Positions 28,401-37,796 of a stretch of 64,000 nt of DNA are shown in pieces; within the stretch, counting starts at the first letter, position 1, and each line of letters begins with the position of its first letter. The notes under the pieces are model-generated. The model was given only the letters and a program-made list of their open reading frames with translations, was not told the DNA's origin and did no database searches. The translations under genes were made by a program, and so were the position numbers. The stretch is from Leishmania martiniquensis (Eukaryota > Euglenozoa > Kinetoplastea > Trypanosomatida > Trypanosomatidae), in contig NC_090156.1 in the NCBI RefSeq assembly GCF_017916325.1, forward strand, positions 147,001 to 211,000, written 5' to 3'.

Positions 28401-28937
28401 ACTTATCGCTTCGGGCACGTCTCGCAGCGGGCTGGCGTCGTCCACGCCCGGAGCCGGTGGCGGCTCCGCTGCCGCGATGTAAGCCGTATATTGGGGTAAG
28501 GGCGCCAACAGCCGGCCGCGCGTGAAAGAGGCGACGATGGGGATGTCGAGCGTTGCGCTGCCGCTGGCGGTGGGCGACGGCGGCTCACCGGCGGCCTCGT
28601 TGGGAGCGTTACCGGCCTCAGCGTTGTCCGCACCCGCCGTCGCTTTCGTGGCCGCAGCAGGCATTGCAAGGGTGACTTCGTAGCGGAACGGATGGTACGC
28701 GTAGGCGACCTCCGTCTCCGCTGACCCTTCCTTGTCGTGCGCATGCGCATGGCTGGGGCCGGTGCCCGCTGATCCGCCTGCCGCGCCAGTGGCCAGGACG
28801 GGGAAGCCCGCGGAGAGCCAATCCGCGGGAAGGTGATGCACGCCCTCCAGCTTGATGTCCATGTAGTTCACATACTCCTCTGGGAGGGCGTCGGCGGCGT
28901 CGCTGATGGCAGCGGCGGATGCGGTGATGGTTGGCAT
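25434..28937 (-). CDS. CFAP70: Cilia- and flagella-associated protein 70 (TTC18), TPR protein
   Basis: This 1167-residue protein is the last gene of the - strand array. The N-terminal half holds a C2-like/beta region split by Ala/Pro-rich insertions. A conserved block near residues 345-375 (AEWEDFNAGYFEAEIPISL, then EPGSTHL) matches CFAP70. From about residue 620 TPR repeats run to the C-terminus: GDVELAAKLYQSRL, then DLAKAEQCYREAIACDP, RLHEAAVFLHGLVDVAPEHK, and a second group with LLAEECLGESNTLNPANAR. CFAP70 sits in the axoneme, where it supports central-pair/outer-dynein function. The order (N-terminal beta domain, inserted linker, C-terminal TPR) and overall size fit. The start is the first ATG after several AGs (such as the one at about 28948) following a CT-rich tract. 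Confidence 0.78.
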   Translation of the reverse strand: MPTITASAAAISDAADALPEEYVNYMDIKLEGVHHLPADWLSAGFPVLATGAAGGSAGTGPSHAHAHDKEGSAETEVAYAYHPFRYEVTLAMPAAATKATAGADNAEAGNAPNEAAGEPPSPTASGSATLDIPIVASFTRGRLLAPLPQYTAYIAAAEPPPAPGVDDASPLRDVPEAISAEDVIGAADASGSEGAASQAGKTSEKALTSAIAASAAPPASPPAILWIMTERTDSPGNGAGANDTDVVGLVATKRRAKPATPPAAAPVGSAAAGSAAASSAGATAATAAIPGAPAPPLPEPSEPAPCVVRVPLTAVQEAYLDGLLEAGAPLKLSFRRVLRPDCPAEWEDFNAGYFEAEIPISLDGLREPGSTHLSADVALQPVCAPEKRSAAGLAPAESSNHGERGKKRSVSRKQRQMVPGILIDAPSRDVPHPYVAASTTATISLKLQRTLTRLVSDRVRPAVTPAQLIPPRPAPTVPAAAAEDMQLRLQQTLLGIAQRLVRDMRSTAQSKSGGSCGCDNKAWLTDFVSALQGTGELAAFKSQLTPLVMGLVQERMRRGSTAGGSPQEVARASSELYVQLMDMLHRALHECINGGDAASGGLPPQTTSSGAALSSGEDHEVRWRAIEAEVSGDVELAAKLYQSRLATHVAGDNWAALWVDCAVFYQRAEDLAKAEQCYREAIACDPVCTPALLDYGAWLLAHDRLHEAAVFLHGLVDVAPEHKLGWGCLALLADLHELAVPIGSPGAAAEQTKWRREQRLALRKAAECGASSSGHTPGGANSGGPAGSSSPANDSPPTPPAAPLPQDGAEELMYFEVATYLVNLHHRDLANVCLARCRPGELQVELLYAHLFAQGGQYEEALKTLDEIEMPPVEYTSASAAEQRLVDECALLRAECAAALGRPSDAVKMYKQALCRGEPAAAPPYLTALEACWQAQRRKVQTSDAAGEIGRALPVQALLEQRITEDEGMHYLSAYLRLCNLLLAEGRYRDALGVVTLALQVWPSSSVLWLGAGVAYYRAGDLLLAEECLGESNTLNPANARTWAYLALLATRLQNVGVEEVMQQLLSLNLEDAPLWAELGRTLLSTARFPRLSVLCLRRAAALVDAEGDAADAMWSSTQYHLAHALMDVQQWEEAEQLLGKVASRSGGNEVLRGKAEEELAMLRATQ

Positions 28938-30369
28938 GATTTCGCCGTCTCTAAAGGAGAATCTATAGCAGCTAAGTTGAACGCACCCCCGGCGCTTCTC
29001 TCCCGTTCAGTCGCAGTATTTTCTCTTCCGGGGGAATGCTGATGAACAGCGACGCAGTTGAGGTCAAGGTAGCTCTCCGCTACACCTCGGAGAGGATGTG
29101 TGGCCGTGATGGGAGGCACGCAGGGGAGAAGCAGTGCAGAATGGGGAGGGAGAGAGAGAGAAAGGCGCGACAGTATGCGAGAGGAGTGACAATGCGGATG
29201 CGTCGAAAACCTCACCAATGCGATCACTGAGACGTTGTTGCGCGCCGCGTATGACGCGCTTGCCCATGCACAGGCGCGCGCCCTCGCGTGTCTCTGTATT
29301 GTGGATGGATGGGGCGTGCACGTGTACGCTCTGGTGGTCGCCCGCCTGAGGCGCGAATCACCAGTGTCTCTGCAGCACGAGAGCCGATTCCAACACAGCT
29401 AAGCGTGGGAGGTGGGCACAAGATGAGCGGGGTGCTGTGCGAGGAGGGAAACTTCGAGAGGAGCTCCTAAGCGGACGTCATGCACACCTCTGCGCTCCAC
29501 CTCCGCCATCCCTATCTGGCCCATCCCCTCTTTATCGCCTTCTCTGTCTTCTCGGGCGCGCGCTCGCAAGGACAACCTTCTCTCCCTAATTTTTCGCATC
29601 GCTCTTTTTTCGTTCTTGTTGTTATTCCGTTATGCGCGCGCATGAGCACGCGGGAGGCGCATCCTGTTACCATCGCAGGCGATAAGGAGGTCACTGCCGG
29701 CGCCGCTATATGGCTCAGTTACCTCCTCGCGTGATCGCTCTTCTTGCAATCCACCGCTGTGCACTTCTTGTTACTGTCCAGGCGGGGGGCGTGGCATTGG
29801 GCGAGTGGTGGCTAGGAGAACAGACGACGTCCGACACACACACACACACACACCAGACTAGCACGCGTGCATGCGTTCGTGCGTAGGTGAGCTCGCGGGC
29901 GGCTCACCTCCTCCCCCTCCTCCAGTACCGTTATGGTGCCCCCCCTCTCCCTCCCTCCTGCTTTAGGCCGTATAGCCGTCCTCCGCCGTTACACGAGACA
30001 TATCATGTCGCAGCAAGGCGGCAAGCACGCACACAGGTGCGCTATCAAAGACGCGGGCGTGCGCTGACGTCTACTGCGGCAAGGGCCACCTGTGCGGAAA
30101 AGAGGGATGGAAAGAGAAAATATATATGAATTTGGTGAGCTTAATTCTTAAGGGCTTCACACACACACACACGCACATGCACACACGTACAGACAGAGGT
30201 GCGCTACTTTTTTGTTCCTGTTGGCTTCCCCTGCCGTTTCTGTGGACGTGCCCCCCCTCTCTCTCGCCGTGCACCGCCGCTGAGTCAACACTGTGAAGAA
30301 ACCAACAGCAGCGCACCCTCGTGTGTGCCGCACCGGTGTGCGTCCGTGTTTATCGGTGCTCCACAGTTC
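28938..30369 (-). promoter_or_regulatory. Intergenic UTR region between La and CFAP70
   Basis: This is the 3' UTR of La and the 5' UTR of CFAP70. It contains a (CA)8 tract at about 29837-29852 and a (CA)n near 30160-30172. No gene was seen; short ORFs are low-complexity. Confidence 0.5.
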
Positions 30370-31389
30370 TCAGTGACGGCCACCACCTCCACGTCCGCCG
30401 CGACCTCCACGTCCGCCGCGACCCCCACGTCCGCCGCGGCCTCCGTGCTGCGCTGCGCGTTCGGAGATTTCCTTCTCTACGTTCGCGATGAGCGCTTTCT
30501 CGTCGTCCTCAGTGAGCTTCGCCACCTCCGGCTGCTTGCCCTGCAGCGTCGCCGCGCGGGCCTTGACGGACTCGACCATCTTCTCGGCTGTCTCGGCGTC
30601 CTGAAAGATAATGAGGGCCTCCGTCTTGGTCGGCATGTACACGTAGCGCACGCCTTTCTGTTCCTCCACCGGCCACAGCCCCTTCACATCGGAGAACTTC
30701 TCGATCTCGCCACACCCGGAGATGCGGTAGCTGCTGTTGGTGGGCATGGCCGGCGTGCGAGGGGCAGCGGACGACGGTGCGCCAGTGTTCTCGCCGTTCT
30801 CGCGCTCACGCTTGCGGTTCTTCTTGGAAGACATCTGCGCTGCTTTCTCCTCCAGGTACGCTGTCTTCATCTGAGCGCTAAGCTGCACACCGTCGTACTG
30901 GGGCGGTGCCACGACAAACCTCTCGGCATCCGCCTTGCTGGCGAAGACCACGAACACGGACGGCTTCGTGCGGCTCTCCACCGGCGCGTCCTTGCTTCCA
31001 CCCTGGAAGTACCGGCGCCACACCGCCAGCACGGTACCGTGAGCGCTGAAAAACGCCTGCAGCTGCTCCAGTGAGGCCGCCGACGGCACCGGCTTCACGT
31101 ACACCGTCTGCTCATCAGTTTGGATGGACTCCGGCAGGGCATCCTTGCGGCGAACTGACAGGCCCCCCTCGTGCATGACGAGCTTGTCACTACCAGCGAG
31201 CGCCTCGGCGACCACCTTCGGGTCCTTCGTGAGGCTGCTCAGGCGGTGAAAGGTAAGCAGCACATCGAGCGATACAAAGCCCTCCGGGTCCTCAGCCATC
31301 TTTGACTTCAGAAAGACGTCTTTGGCGATGTTCACGTCACTGAAATAGAACTCCACCTGGCGGCGGATCCTGTCGGCGAGATCGGACAT
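30370..31389 (-). CDS. La protein (La motif, RRM, RGG tail)
   Basis: La binds the UUU-OH 3' ends of nascent Pol III transcripts and protects them in the nucleus. The N-terminal La motif is clear (IRRQVEFYFSDVNIAKDVFL, then FVSLDVLLTFHRLSSLTKD, residues ~8-85). RRM1 occupies about residues 93-170 (TVYVKPVPSAASLEQLQAFF ... PSVFVVFASKADAERFV). A basic linker (KKNRKRERE) near residue 192 could serve nuclear import. A second RRM-like segment (VRYVYMPTKTEALIIFQD) spans about residues 235-300. The protein ends in repeats of GGR, an RGG box encoded by an 18-bp minisatellite. At 339 residues it is close to La of other trypanosomatids. The start follows a CT tract (31445-31500) with AG at 31437-31438 and no earlier ATG. 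The 5S and tRNA genes nearby are among the transcript classes it binds; adjacency is probably coincidental. Confidence 0.93.
   Translation of the reverse strand: MSDLADRIRRQVEFYFSDVNIAKDVFLKSKMAEDPEGFVSLDVLLTFHRLSSLTKDPKVVAEALAGSDKLVMHEGGLSVRRKDALPESIQTDEQTVYVKPVPSAASLEQLQAFFSAHGTVLAVWRRYFQGGSKDAPVESRTKPSVFVVFASKADAERFVVAPPQYDGVQLSAQMKTAYLEEKAAQMSSKKNRKRERENGENTGAPSSAAPRTPAMPTNSSYRISGCGEIEKFSDVKGLWPVEEQKGVRYVYMPTKTEALIIFQDAETAEKMVESVKARAATLQGKQPEVAKLTEDDEKALIANVEKEISERAAQHGGRGGRGGRGGRGGRGGRGGGGRH
30378..30442 (-). repeat. 18-bp tandem repeat encoding the La RGG tail
   Basis: About three and a half copies of an 18-bp unit (cctccacgtccgccgcga on the + strand) encode GGRGGR repeats. Copies differ by single bases. 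Copy number may vary between strains. Confidence 0.75.
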
Positions 31390-33027
31390 GGCTTCCGAGA
31401 GACAATGCGAGGCGGCAGCAGCACACAGATAATGTCCTCAAGCAGTAGAAAAGAAAAGGAGGAGGGGCGGGAAACCGGGAGGAGGAGGAGGTGACGTGAG
31501 TGCGAAGGCTGCAGCTGCTGATGAAGGGCAACGGCTGCGGCGTCACTCAGAATCGCGCGATGTTAAGGTCGCGTGGAGTGTGCAAGGTGACGTATGGGGT
31601 GTGTTCGCGTGTGAGGAAGATGAGTGAACGCATGTGGGAACGTCAAGGATAACAGCAGAGTGAAGAAGGGAGAGAGCGATGAGAGGCAAGCATGTCAGTG
31701 CCGGCTGGGGTTCTCATGGAACCTGATGGCTGAAGTGAGCATGCTTCCGTGTGTCGGAGCGCCTTTCGCCGCCCTGGCGCGCCCCCCCATTGCCTCGCTG
31801 GGGGGGCTTCAATGGACCCCCCATTGGCTTCACTGAAAGGTCAACAGTGCCGACGACGTTGGCGCAAGGATGTGCGTATGTGCGGGTAGGGGAGGGTAAG
31901 GGGGGGCTCAGGAGAAGCGGGCGCGACATCCGCATATCGGCAAGGGCATCGAAGGAGAAAAGACAGCGACAGAAACGCGACGAGAGAACAGGCGGGAGAC
32001 GGAAGATAAACTTGACTGCAGTCCGCTGTAGCGCTAGAGTCGACCACCCAAACACACGGAGAGGGAGGGGGAAGATGTAGCCCGAGGCACTCGTGTGTGC
32101 GAGCAGAAGCGCATGTGTGCACAGACGCATGAGCTCGCAGACAATGGTAACTAAGCCACACGCCACACCACCCGCTCCCTCATCCGTGGGCAGCGGCAAC
32201 TGTCTTCCAGTCCCGACACGCAGCAAGCAGAGTCTGTTCCGCGTTGCCCATCAGCGTCTCATTTTCTCTCTGTGTGTGTGCTTCGTTGTCTTGCCTCATC
32301 GGGTCGCTGTTTCACCAATTAGAGCACCTCCCCATCATCCAGTGCACTTCTTAGGGCGCACAACGCAAAAGTAAAAAAAAAGCGCAGCGGCGCCCATGTA
32401 CACCTCCGTTCGGGACCGCGGTTTAGGTGTGGGGAGAGGGGAAAAGGGAGAAGATATGGGGGAAGGGCTACCGTTCCATGTCCGTTGCCCCGACAGCCCG
32501 CCGTGATCACTGGAGTGTACATCCTTCTGAAGAAGAGAGGAAAGGCGGCTCTTTTTTTTGAGGGAGGGAGGGTTGGACGTAAGCATTATCCCCAAGGCAA
32601 GGGTCGAAGATAGCCTCTCTCGCGCGCGTACGCCCACCCAACTCCGCCCCCTTGGGCACGCCCCTCTTCAGCACTGTGCAGGTGGCACCCTGCATACTCG
32701 CCCCGGGCGCGCCACCACACACACACACACCCTCGACCTCTCGCGCTGCTCCCCACTCCACGATGTACACAGAGATGATGAGGGGCAAAGAGGGAGGACG
32801 GAACGGACGCGTGTGCGCGTGTGGCCGGAGTTCGTAAGCCGTGCACCGCCGCAGCTGAGTCCTTTCCTCCCTGTGCGCTCATCCAGTCTCATTACACATC
32901 CGCACCGAGAGGGCGCACCACGCCAACACGTTGACTAAGAGGGGCAGGCAGCGCGACTCTGCGGCGTCTGCCTTTCCCCCTCACTCCATGCGCGCGAGAG
33001 ACGCGACAGGCACTCAGCTTTGCTTCG
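31390..33027 (-). promoter_or_regulatory. Long intergenic region between the lipoyl protein and La
   Basis: This region holds the 3' UTR of the lipoyl-domain gene and the 5' UTR of La with its acceptor at 31437-31438. A C/G hairpin sits at 31782-31806 (see findings). No gene was seen; the longest open frame (170 codons) has no protein-like pattern. Confidence 0.5.
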
Positions 33028-33840
33028 TCACTTGGCCGCCTTCGTCGCTTTCAGTCGTGAAACGTTGATGCTCCGGAGGAGCTTGTTCAGCAGGGGCGTG
33101 TCGCTGACGCTCTTGTACACAGGGGCAGCCGTGAGCACAACGTTGTAGATATCCCCGTTCACCACCGCCGTGGTAGCGGACTTCGCCGCCGCCGCACTCG
33201 CTGTACCAGTGGGGGCCGCTTTGCGCAGCGTTGCGCGCCCCGGCGCGGAGTCGTTGTAGTCAAATCCGGGATGGCCCGCAAAGTCGGACTTCAGAAAGCG
33301 GCCACCTTTGCCAGAGGGGGCGATAGCAGCGAGGGCACCAGGCGCCAGACCTGCGGCGATGCGGCTCACGCTCGGGCCGCTTGCCGCCACCGCCGCGTCG
33401 ATCGAGCCGCCGTAGTGTTTGACACATGCGGCTGATGAAGCCGGAGACGCAGGCACAGCAGCAGCGGGCGCAGCGGTGGAGGACGTAGTAGGAGGGGCGG
33501 CAGCGGCAGCCGGTGTCCCGACGACCACATCCTCGGGGTAGTAGTTGGCGACCTTCTCCACATCGGTGGCATTGCTCACCATGACCGCGATCGTCTTGGC
33601 CACGGGGGCAGACTGGCCGTTCTCGCAGTAGATCTTAGCGAGGTAGCCAGGGTCAAATGTGTTTGTGTAGTCCACCACGGCCTTGTCCGTCTGGATGGTG
33701 CAGAAGACTTCATTTTCCCTCACGAGATCGCCCACCCTCTTCTTCCACTCGACCACGGTGCCCATCTCCATCGACGGTGACAGGGCCGGCATGAAGACGG
33801 GCTCGAAGCTCACGAGCCGCAGCAACGTGCGCCGCATCAT
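33028..33840 (-). CDS. Lipoyl/E3-binding E2-like protein without catalytic domain
   Basis: This 270-residue protein has an N-terminal lipoyl domain (FMPALSPSMEMGTVVEWKK, lipoylation site TDKAV with Lys53). An Ala/Pro linker follows, then a peripheral-subunit (E3) binding-like motif (GPSVSRIAAGLAP...GGRFLKSDF). The 2-oxoacid dehydrogenase acyltransferase domain, with its HxxxDG motif, is absent; instead there are ~70 residues ending LLNKLLRSINVSRLKATKAAK. It therefore resembles the E3-binding protein/component X of pyruvate dehydrogenase more than a full dihydrolipoamide acetyltransferase. MMRRTLLRLVSFEP is a likely mitochondrial presequence. The start is the first ATG after a C-rich tract with AG at 33912-33913. 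Its expected role is to anchor E3 (and carry a lipoyl arm) in the mitochondrial PDH complex. Confidence 0.8.
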   Translation of the reverse strand: MMRRTLLRLVSFEPVFMPALSPSMEMGTVVEWKKRVGDLVRENEVFCTIQTDKAVVDYTNTFDPGYLAKIYCENGQSAPVAKTIAVMVSNATDVEKVANYYPEDVVVGTPAAAAAPPTTSSTAAPAAAVPASPASSAACVKHYGGSIDAAVAASGPSVSRIAAGLAPGALAAIAPSGKGGRFLKSDFAGHPGFDYNDSAPGRATLRKAAPTGTASAAAAKSATTAVVNGDIYNVVLTAAPVYKSVSDTPLLNKLLRSINVSRLKATKAAK

Positions 33841-34682
33841 CTCTTGACGTGATCGATGGTGGTTATAACGATACGTACCGTTTCGAAATCCGCAAGCGCC
33901 CCTTTCGTCAGCTGATGGAGAGGGGGGAGAGGGGGGGAGCGCGTGTGAAACGGTGGATAGCGAAGACGGTGCGCACACGCGCAGGGGAGAGGAGAGGCCA
34001 GAGAATAGTGAAAGGTGCAATGAAAGAGAAACAAACTGCCGATGGGACGAATCACATGCGCAGCCGCGGCACCGTGCACACGCCGTGTATGTGTGTGTGT
34101 GTGGTCAGCAGAGAGAGGGAGGGAGAAAGAGAGAAGCTGCAGTGCGCATGATGAGGGGGAGAGCAGGAAGTAACGATGCACAGGCACTCACATGTAACGG
34201 CCTGAACGCACACGCACACACACGAGCTGCGGGCCCTCGATGGGGTGAAATACCGCCGCACTCTCTCGCTCCGCTCTTATACCCTCGTCTCAGTTTGAAT
34301 CAACCTCCTCTCCGGGAGGGTAAGAAAGTACGCAGATATGCTCAGAGCATCAGAGAGACAGTGAGCCCACTCTCTCTCTACCAAGAGAGACACAGACATG
34401 CACGGGCGCACAGAACGGCAAAAGGGGGTCGTGGCAGCAACGTGGATATGGGAAGGTATGCAAAGAGGAAGAGGTACGGAAAAGCGCCGAAGGATAAAGT
34501 GAGGGGGTGACCTAAGAGGGGCAGAGCGGAGGTACCCGACACAAACGCATGCGCAAGCGTGCTCTCGTGGGCTTACACTCTGGCCGTTAAGCTGAGCACA
34601 CACCGTCGGCAAACGTGCAGCGCTCCTGGTGTCTGTATGCGAGTGTATGCAGAAGGTGACAGCCGCACCACCTCCCCTCAGT
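33841..34682 (-). promoter_or_regulatory. Intergenic UTR region
   Basis: A polypyrimidine tract on the - strand (33914-33942) serves the lipoyl-protein gene. The remainder is the 3' UTR of the SNARE gene. No other gene was seen. Confidence 0.5.
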
Positions 34683-34973
34683 TCAGATGGCCAGCAGGAA
34701 TATGATGACGACGATAAGGAGCAGCACGACTGAGTAGAAGCCGCGATTCTCACTCTCCTTGAGCAGCTGTATGACGCTCTGGTTCTGCCGCCGACTCTCG
34801 TCTGCGGTACGGGTCACATTACCTTGCAGGCGATCGAGCATGTCGTCCTGCTCGCCGAGGTCGTTGCCGATCTGAATCGCGTAGTGTCGCGTGTTCATCA
34901 CGGAGGCATGCAGCTGATCGAGGAGGTGGTCCTGCGTGCGCAGGTCATCCTGCTGAGCGAAGGCCCGCTCCAT
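34683..34973 (-). CDS. Minimal Qc-SNARE with C-terminal membrane anchor
   Basis: This 96-residue protein consists almost only of a t-SNARE coiled coil and a tail anchor. Heptads run through DLRTQDHLLDQLHASV to NQSVIQLLKESE. The zero-layer glutamine lies in GEQDDMLDRL, matching the Stx6/Stx8/Bet1 type (Qc). The C-terminus VVLLLIVVIIFLLAI is a transmembrane segment with no residues beyond it. Syntaxin 6/8 homologues are ~230 residues with an N-terminal Habc domain; that is absent, and an in-frame stop lies a few codons upstream of the ATG, so the short form is not an annotation error. It should function in Golgi/endosomal membrane fusion as one of the four SNARE helices. Confidence 0.8.
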   Translation of the reverse strand: MERAFAQQDDLRTQDHLLDQLHASVMNTRHYAIQIGNDLGEQDDMLDRLQGNVTRTADESRRQNQSVIQLLKESENRGFYSVVLLLIVVIIFLLAI

Positions 34974-36485
34974 CCCTGCGCGACAGAGGGGCTATCAGTT
35001 CGCAATGCGCGCACGTGCGCGGTTCGAGAAGACGAGAGGAAATGGCGCACGGAGAAAGCAAAGGAAAATTCGACTGCGTACCTGTTCTTCTCTGCAGTAA
35101 TAGAAGAGCTTGTAGGCAGTACCATTCGAGTCGGGGGGAGGGAGAGAGGAAGTTGTAGTGGCAGTGGCAGCAGAGGATGCGCATCGCACAGGCATCGGGT
35201 CAGCGCTTGCGCGCGCGCGCGCGGCGGAGGGGCCACATGTATGCACACCCGCACAGTGAGAGGTGGAAGGACGGATGGAGCAAGGTCACACTCATGCATG
35301 TCCAGTAGTGTAGACGAGGGCACTGCCATGCAGAGGCACACACACACACACAGAGAGATCTGTCGGGCTGGGCATTGAAGTAACAGCGGTATCACTGGCG
35401 AAAGGACGTACAACGCGAAGCAATGAAATGGTACAACAAACTGTCACACCGCCTGGCAGCTCATGTCCACTGGCGATCGCTATCACTCAGCCTCTCCCCC
35501 TCTCTTGTGCTTCTACTCACCCGCACCCCTACCCCCATTCTACCGCCCACGGCACAATTAACGGAGGAGTGAGGGAAGGAGATTGGTAGCGGTGAGGGGG
35601 GGGAGGGGGGCAGAGCCGCATTAGAGAGAGCAACTTGTTACGGTGAGGAGAGCCACGGCGGTAATGATACACGGGTGAAGTACAGTTGACAGGGAGTGGG
35701 ATGGGCGCACGCACCCGAAGACACGCACACACACACACAGAGACGCAGAGAACCGATATTAGCAGAAGAAAAAAGAAGGGGGAAAGGTGTGGAAGGGAAG
35801 GGAGCAGGTGCACGCAGTCGCACAAACGCACCAATGTGCCGGCCTGCGCCCCCGCCAGCTGCCACCGCCTTCGCCTATCCAGAAGCGAATAGGTCCATCT
35901 CCTACAACGATGTATGGTGACGCGTGCGGCTGCCTCCCCTTCCGCGCTCCCTCGCCGACACAGACAAACGCAGCACACACACACACACCTGGTCCTTCAC
36001 GACGGAGAAGGTATGTGCGTGTGTGTGTGTGTGTGTGCTTGCGGTTGGAGGTGGAGAGAGGAGGAGGAAGGAAGGGGCAGCCGCTGCTTCTATGAGCGCA
36101 GCCAGCTGTGGAGTGCTGGCAGTGACATGACAGTGTCATCCGTGCGAGCACTCCGCGCATGGATGCAGGGCGTCCTACATTCAGTAGGCCTGTGAGAGAG
36201 GAAGGCCTTCGACTGCGCCGTCGTGCGCCCAGGTGAAAGCGATAGCAGAATGCGCGCGATCTCGATGACGCTGCGCCACTGCACATCACGCCCGCGCATA
36301 CGTATCGCCCCTCCTGTTGGAGGTGGGGGTGAGCAGCACCGCAGCGCTCTCGCAAGCCACGTTGCATCCGTGAAGGAAAAGAGTGAGTGGGAGGAGAGAG
36401 GAAGAGGTCGCGCGCGCGCGTAGCTTCCCCCCTATCCTTCCAAGTCGCCGCTGAGATGCATGCAGCACGTGGAGACTCAGGCGCC
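34974..36485 (-). promoter_or_regulatory. Intergenic region with GT/CA microsatellites
   Basis: It contains a (CA)n near 35338-35352, (CA)n near 35976-35988 and (GT)10 at about 36018-36037. A 202-codon open frame on the - strand at 35759-36367 reads straight through the repeats and was rejected. No gene was seen. Confidence 0.5.
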
Positions 36486-37796
36486 TCAGCCTCCCATGTA
36501 AAAGCTTTTCTGCCGACGCGTCTTCCGCACCCACTCCTCTGCCGCTATGGGCAGCCATTCCTTCATCGCGAGGTGTACACCAGGGGGCTGCGACCTGGCC
36601 GGCCTCTTTGAGCTGCCGCTGCCGCGGTTGCCGCTGTGCGACACGAGCGGTGCGCTCAAGGCCAGGGCCACTTCACGAAGGCTGGCCGCTGCAAACCGGC
36701 AGAAAGCGTCGCGCTCGGCCACAGGCAGCTGAAGCTCCTCCGTCAGAGCAGCCGCGGCAGCCTTGTCCTCTGCACATAGGGTGGACAGGCGCCGCAGTTG
36801 GTGTCGCGAGTCCGCCGGCGGGAATGGGGAGCGCGAGAGAGCGCCACTGACAGCGCGGTCATTGACACCGGTGACGGTCTTGGTCACGCTCTGCTTGCGC
36901 TTGACGCTTCTTGGCAAAGCGGAGGGCTGTGTGGTTGCAGTCGCTGGAGTGGACAGCGTAGACGATGGAGGCATGGGTGCACTCGCTGATGCCGTTTCCA
37001 TTCCACGTCTCACTTGGCGTCGCTTCCTCGCTGCGCGGACTACCCGGGGCACCGGAGCCTTTCCTGTGACCCTCACGGGAAGCTTGGGCGAAGCCCTACG
37101 CCCATGCCGAGGCGGCGGTGCAGGAATGCGCGCCTCTGCACCGGTACAGGTGGATGCTGTGCCTCTTCCACTTGCGTTTGTTTTCCGGTCAAGTTTACGG
37201 GTGGTCACCGCGGCCGTCGCGTCAGCGGCTTCGCCCTCGACATCCGTCGCACGAGGCGGTAGGTGAGGCCGGAAGATGGCCGCGAGCTCGTTGTACGCCT
37301 CCTTCTTTCGTGGCGGCACAATGGCCCAGGTACTGGAGAGATCCGCAATGAGGATGGGGAGGGGCACGTTGAGCCGGTTCGGGTCCGCCGCGAGACAACC
37401 CATGACGTACACCGTGAAACCGGTCACCTGTTCTGGCAGGATGCCGTATGCAAGGAAGACGTCCACCGACGGAGGCGAGACGAGCTGGGCGGCCGCCATC
37501 AGGTCTGTGTTCGTGAGATACTTGAGGTGCTCGCGGGTGCCCTTAAGCACCTGCTGCTTCAGCCGCTCCCGGCAGTGCTCCTCCACCATCATCAAGCGCC
37601 GCACGTGCGTCTCATGGGCGACGATCTCGCGCGCCCACCGCCGCTGCGCCGTCCTCATGGCACGCAGATAGACCTCCAGCTCTTCAACGGCTTGCTTGCC
37701 AGCTGCCGAGTTCGCCGTAGCCACTAGAGCAGAGTTCTTCGGCTTGGCGGCGACGGAGCATGCAGCCTTCGCCAGGTGGAACGCACTGCTGCGCAT
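36486..37796 (-). CDS. Putative mitochondrial HMG-box-like protein, 436 aa
   Basis: The N-terminus MRSSAFHLAKAACSVAAKPK looks like a mitochondrial presequence. A basic helical segment follows (RRWAREIVAHETHVRRLMMVEE, about residues 53-75). The segment TGFTVYVMGCLAADPNRLNV, then IADLSSTWAIVPPRKKEAYN (about residues 125-170), has the spacing of an HMG box: aromatic, central Trp and a terminal basic-aromatic helix. The middle (190-310) is Lys/Arg/Pro/Ala-rich and disordered. The C-terminus EEWVRKTRRQKSFYMGG is basic. A presequence plus HMG-like box plus basic linker recalls kinetoplast-DNA-associated proteins, so a role in kDNA packaging is a reasonable guess, not a demonstrated match. Confidence 0.5.
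   Translation of the reverse strand: MRSSAFHLAKAACSVAAKPKNSALVATANSAAGKQAVEELEVYLRAMRTAQRRWAREIVAHETHVRRLMMVEEHCRERLKQQVLKGTREHLKYLTNTDLMAAAQLVSPPSVDVFLAYGILPEQVTGFTVYVMGCLAADPNRLNVPLPILIADLSSTWAIVPPRKKEAYNELAAIFRPHLPPRATDVEGEAADATAAVTTRKLDRKTNASGRGTASTCTGAEARIPAPPPRHGRRASPKLPVRVTGKAPVPRVVRAARKRRQVRRGMETASASAPMPPSSTLSTPATATTQPSALPRSVKRKQSVTKTVTGVNDRAVSGALSRSPFPPADSRHQLRRLSTLCAEDKAAAAALTEELQLPVAERDAFCRFAAASLREVALALSAPLVSHSGNRGSGSSKRPARSQPPGVHLAMKEWLPIAAEEWVRKTRRQKSFYMGG

Noticed and set aside
35759..36367. 202-codon - strand frame between the SNARE and HMG-like genes
   Set aside because: Reads through CA/GT repeats (runs of His-Thr and Val-Cys); not a credible protein.
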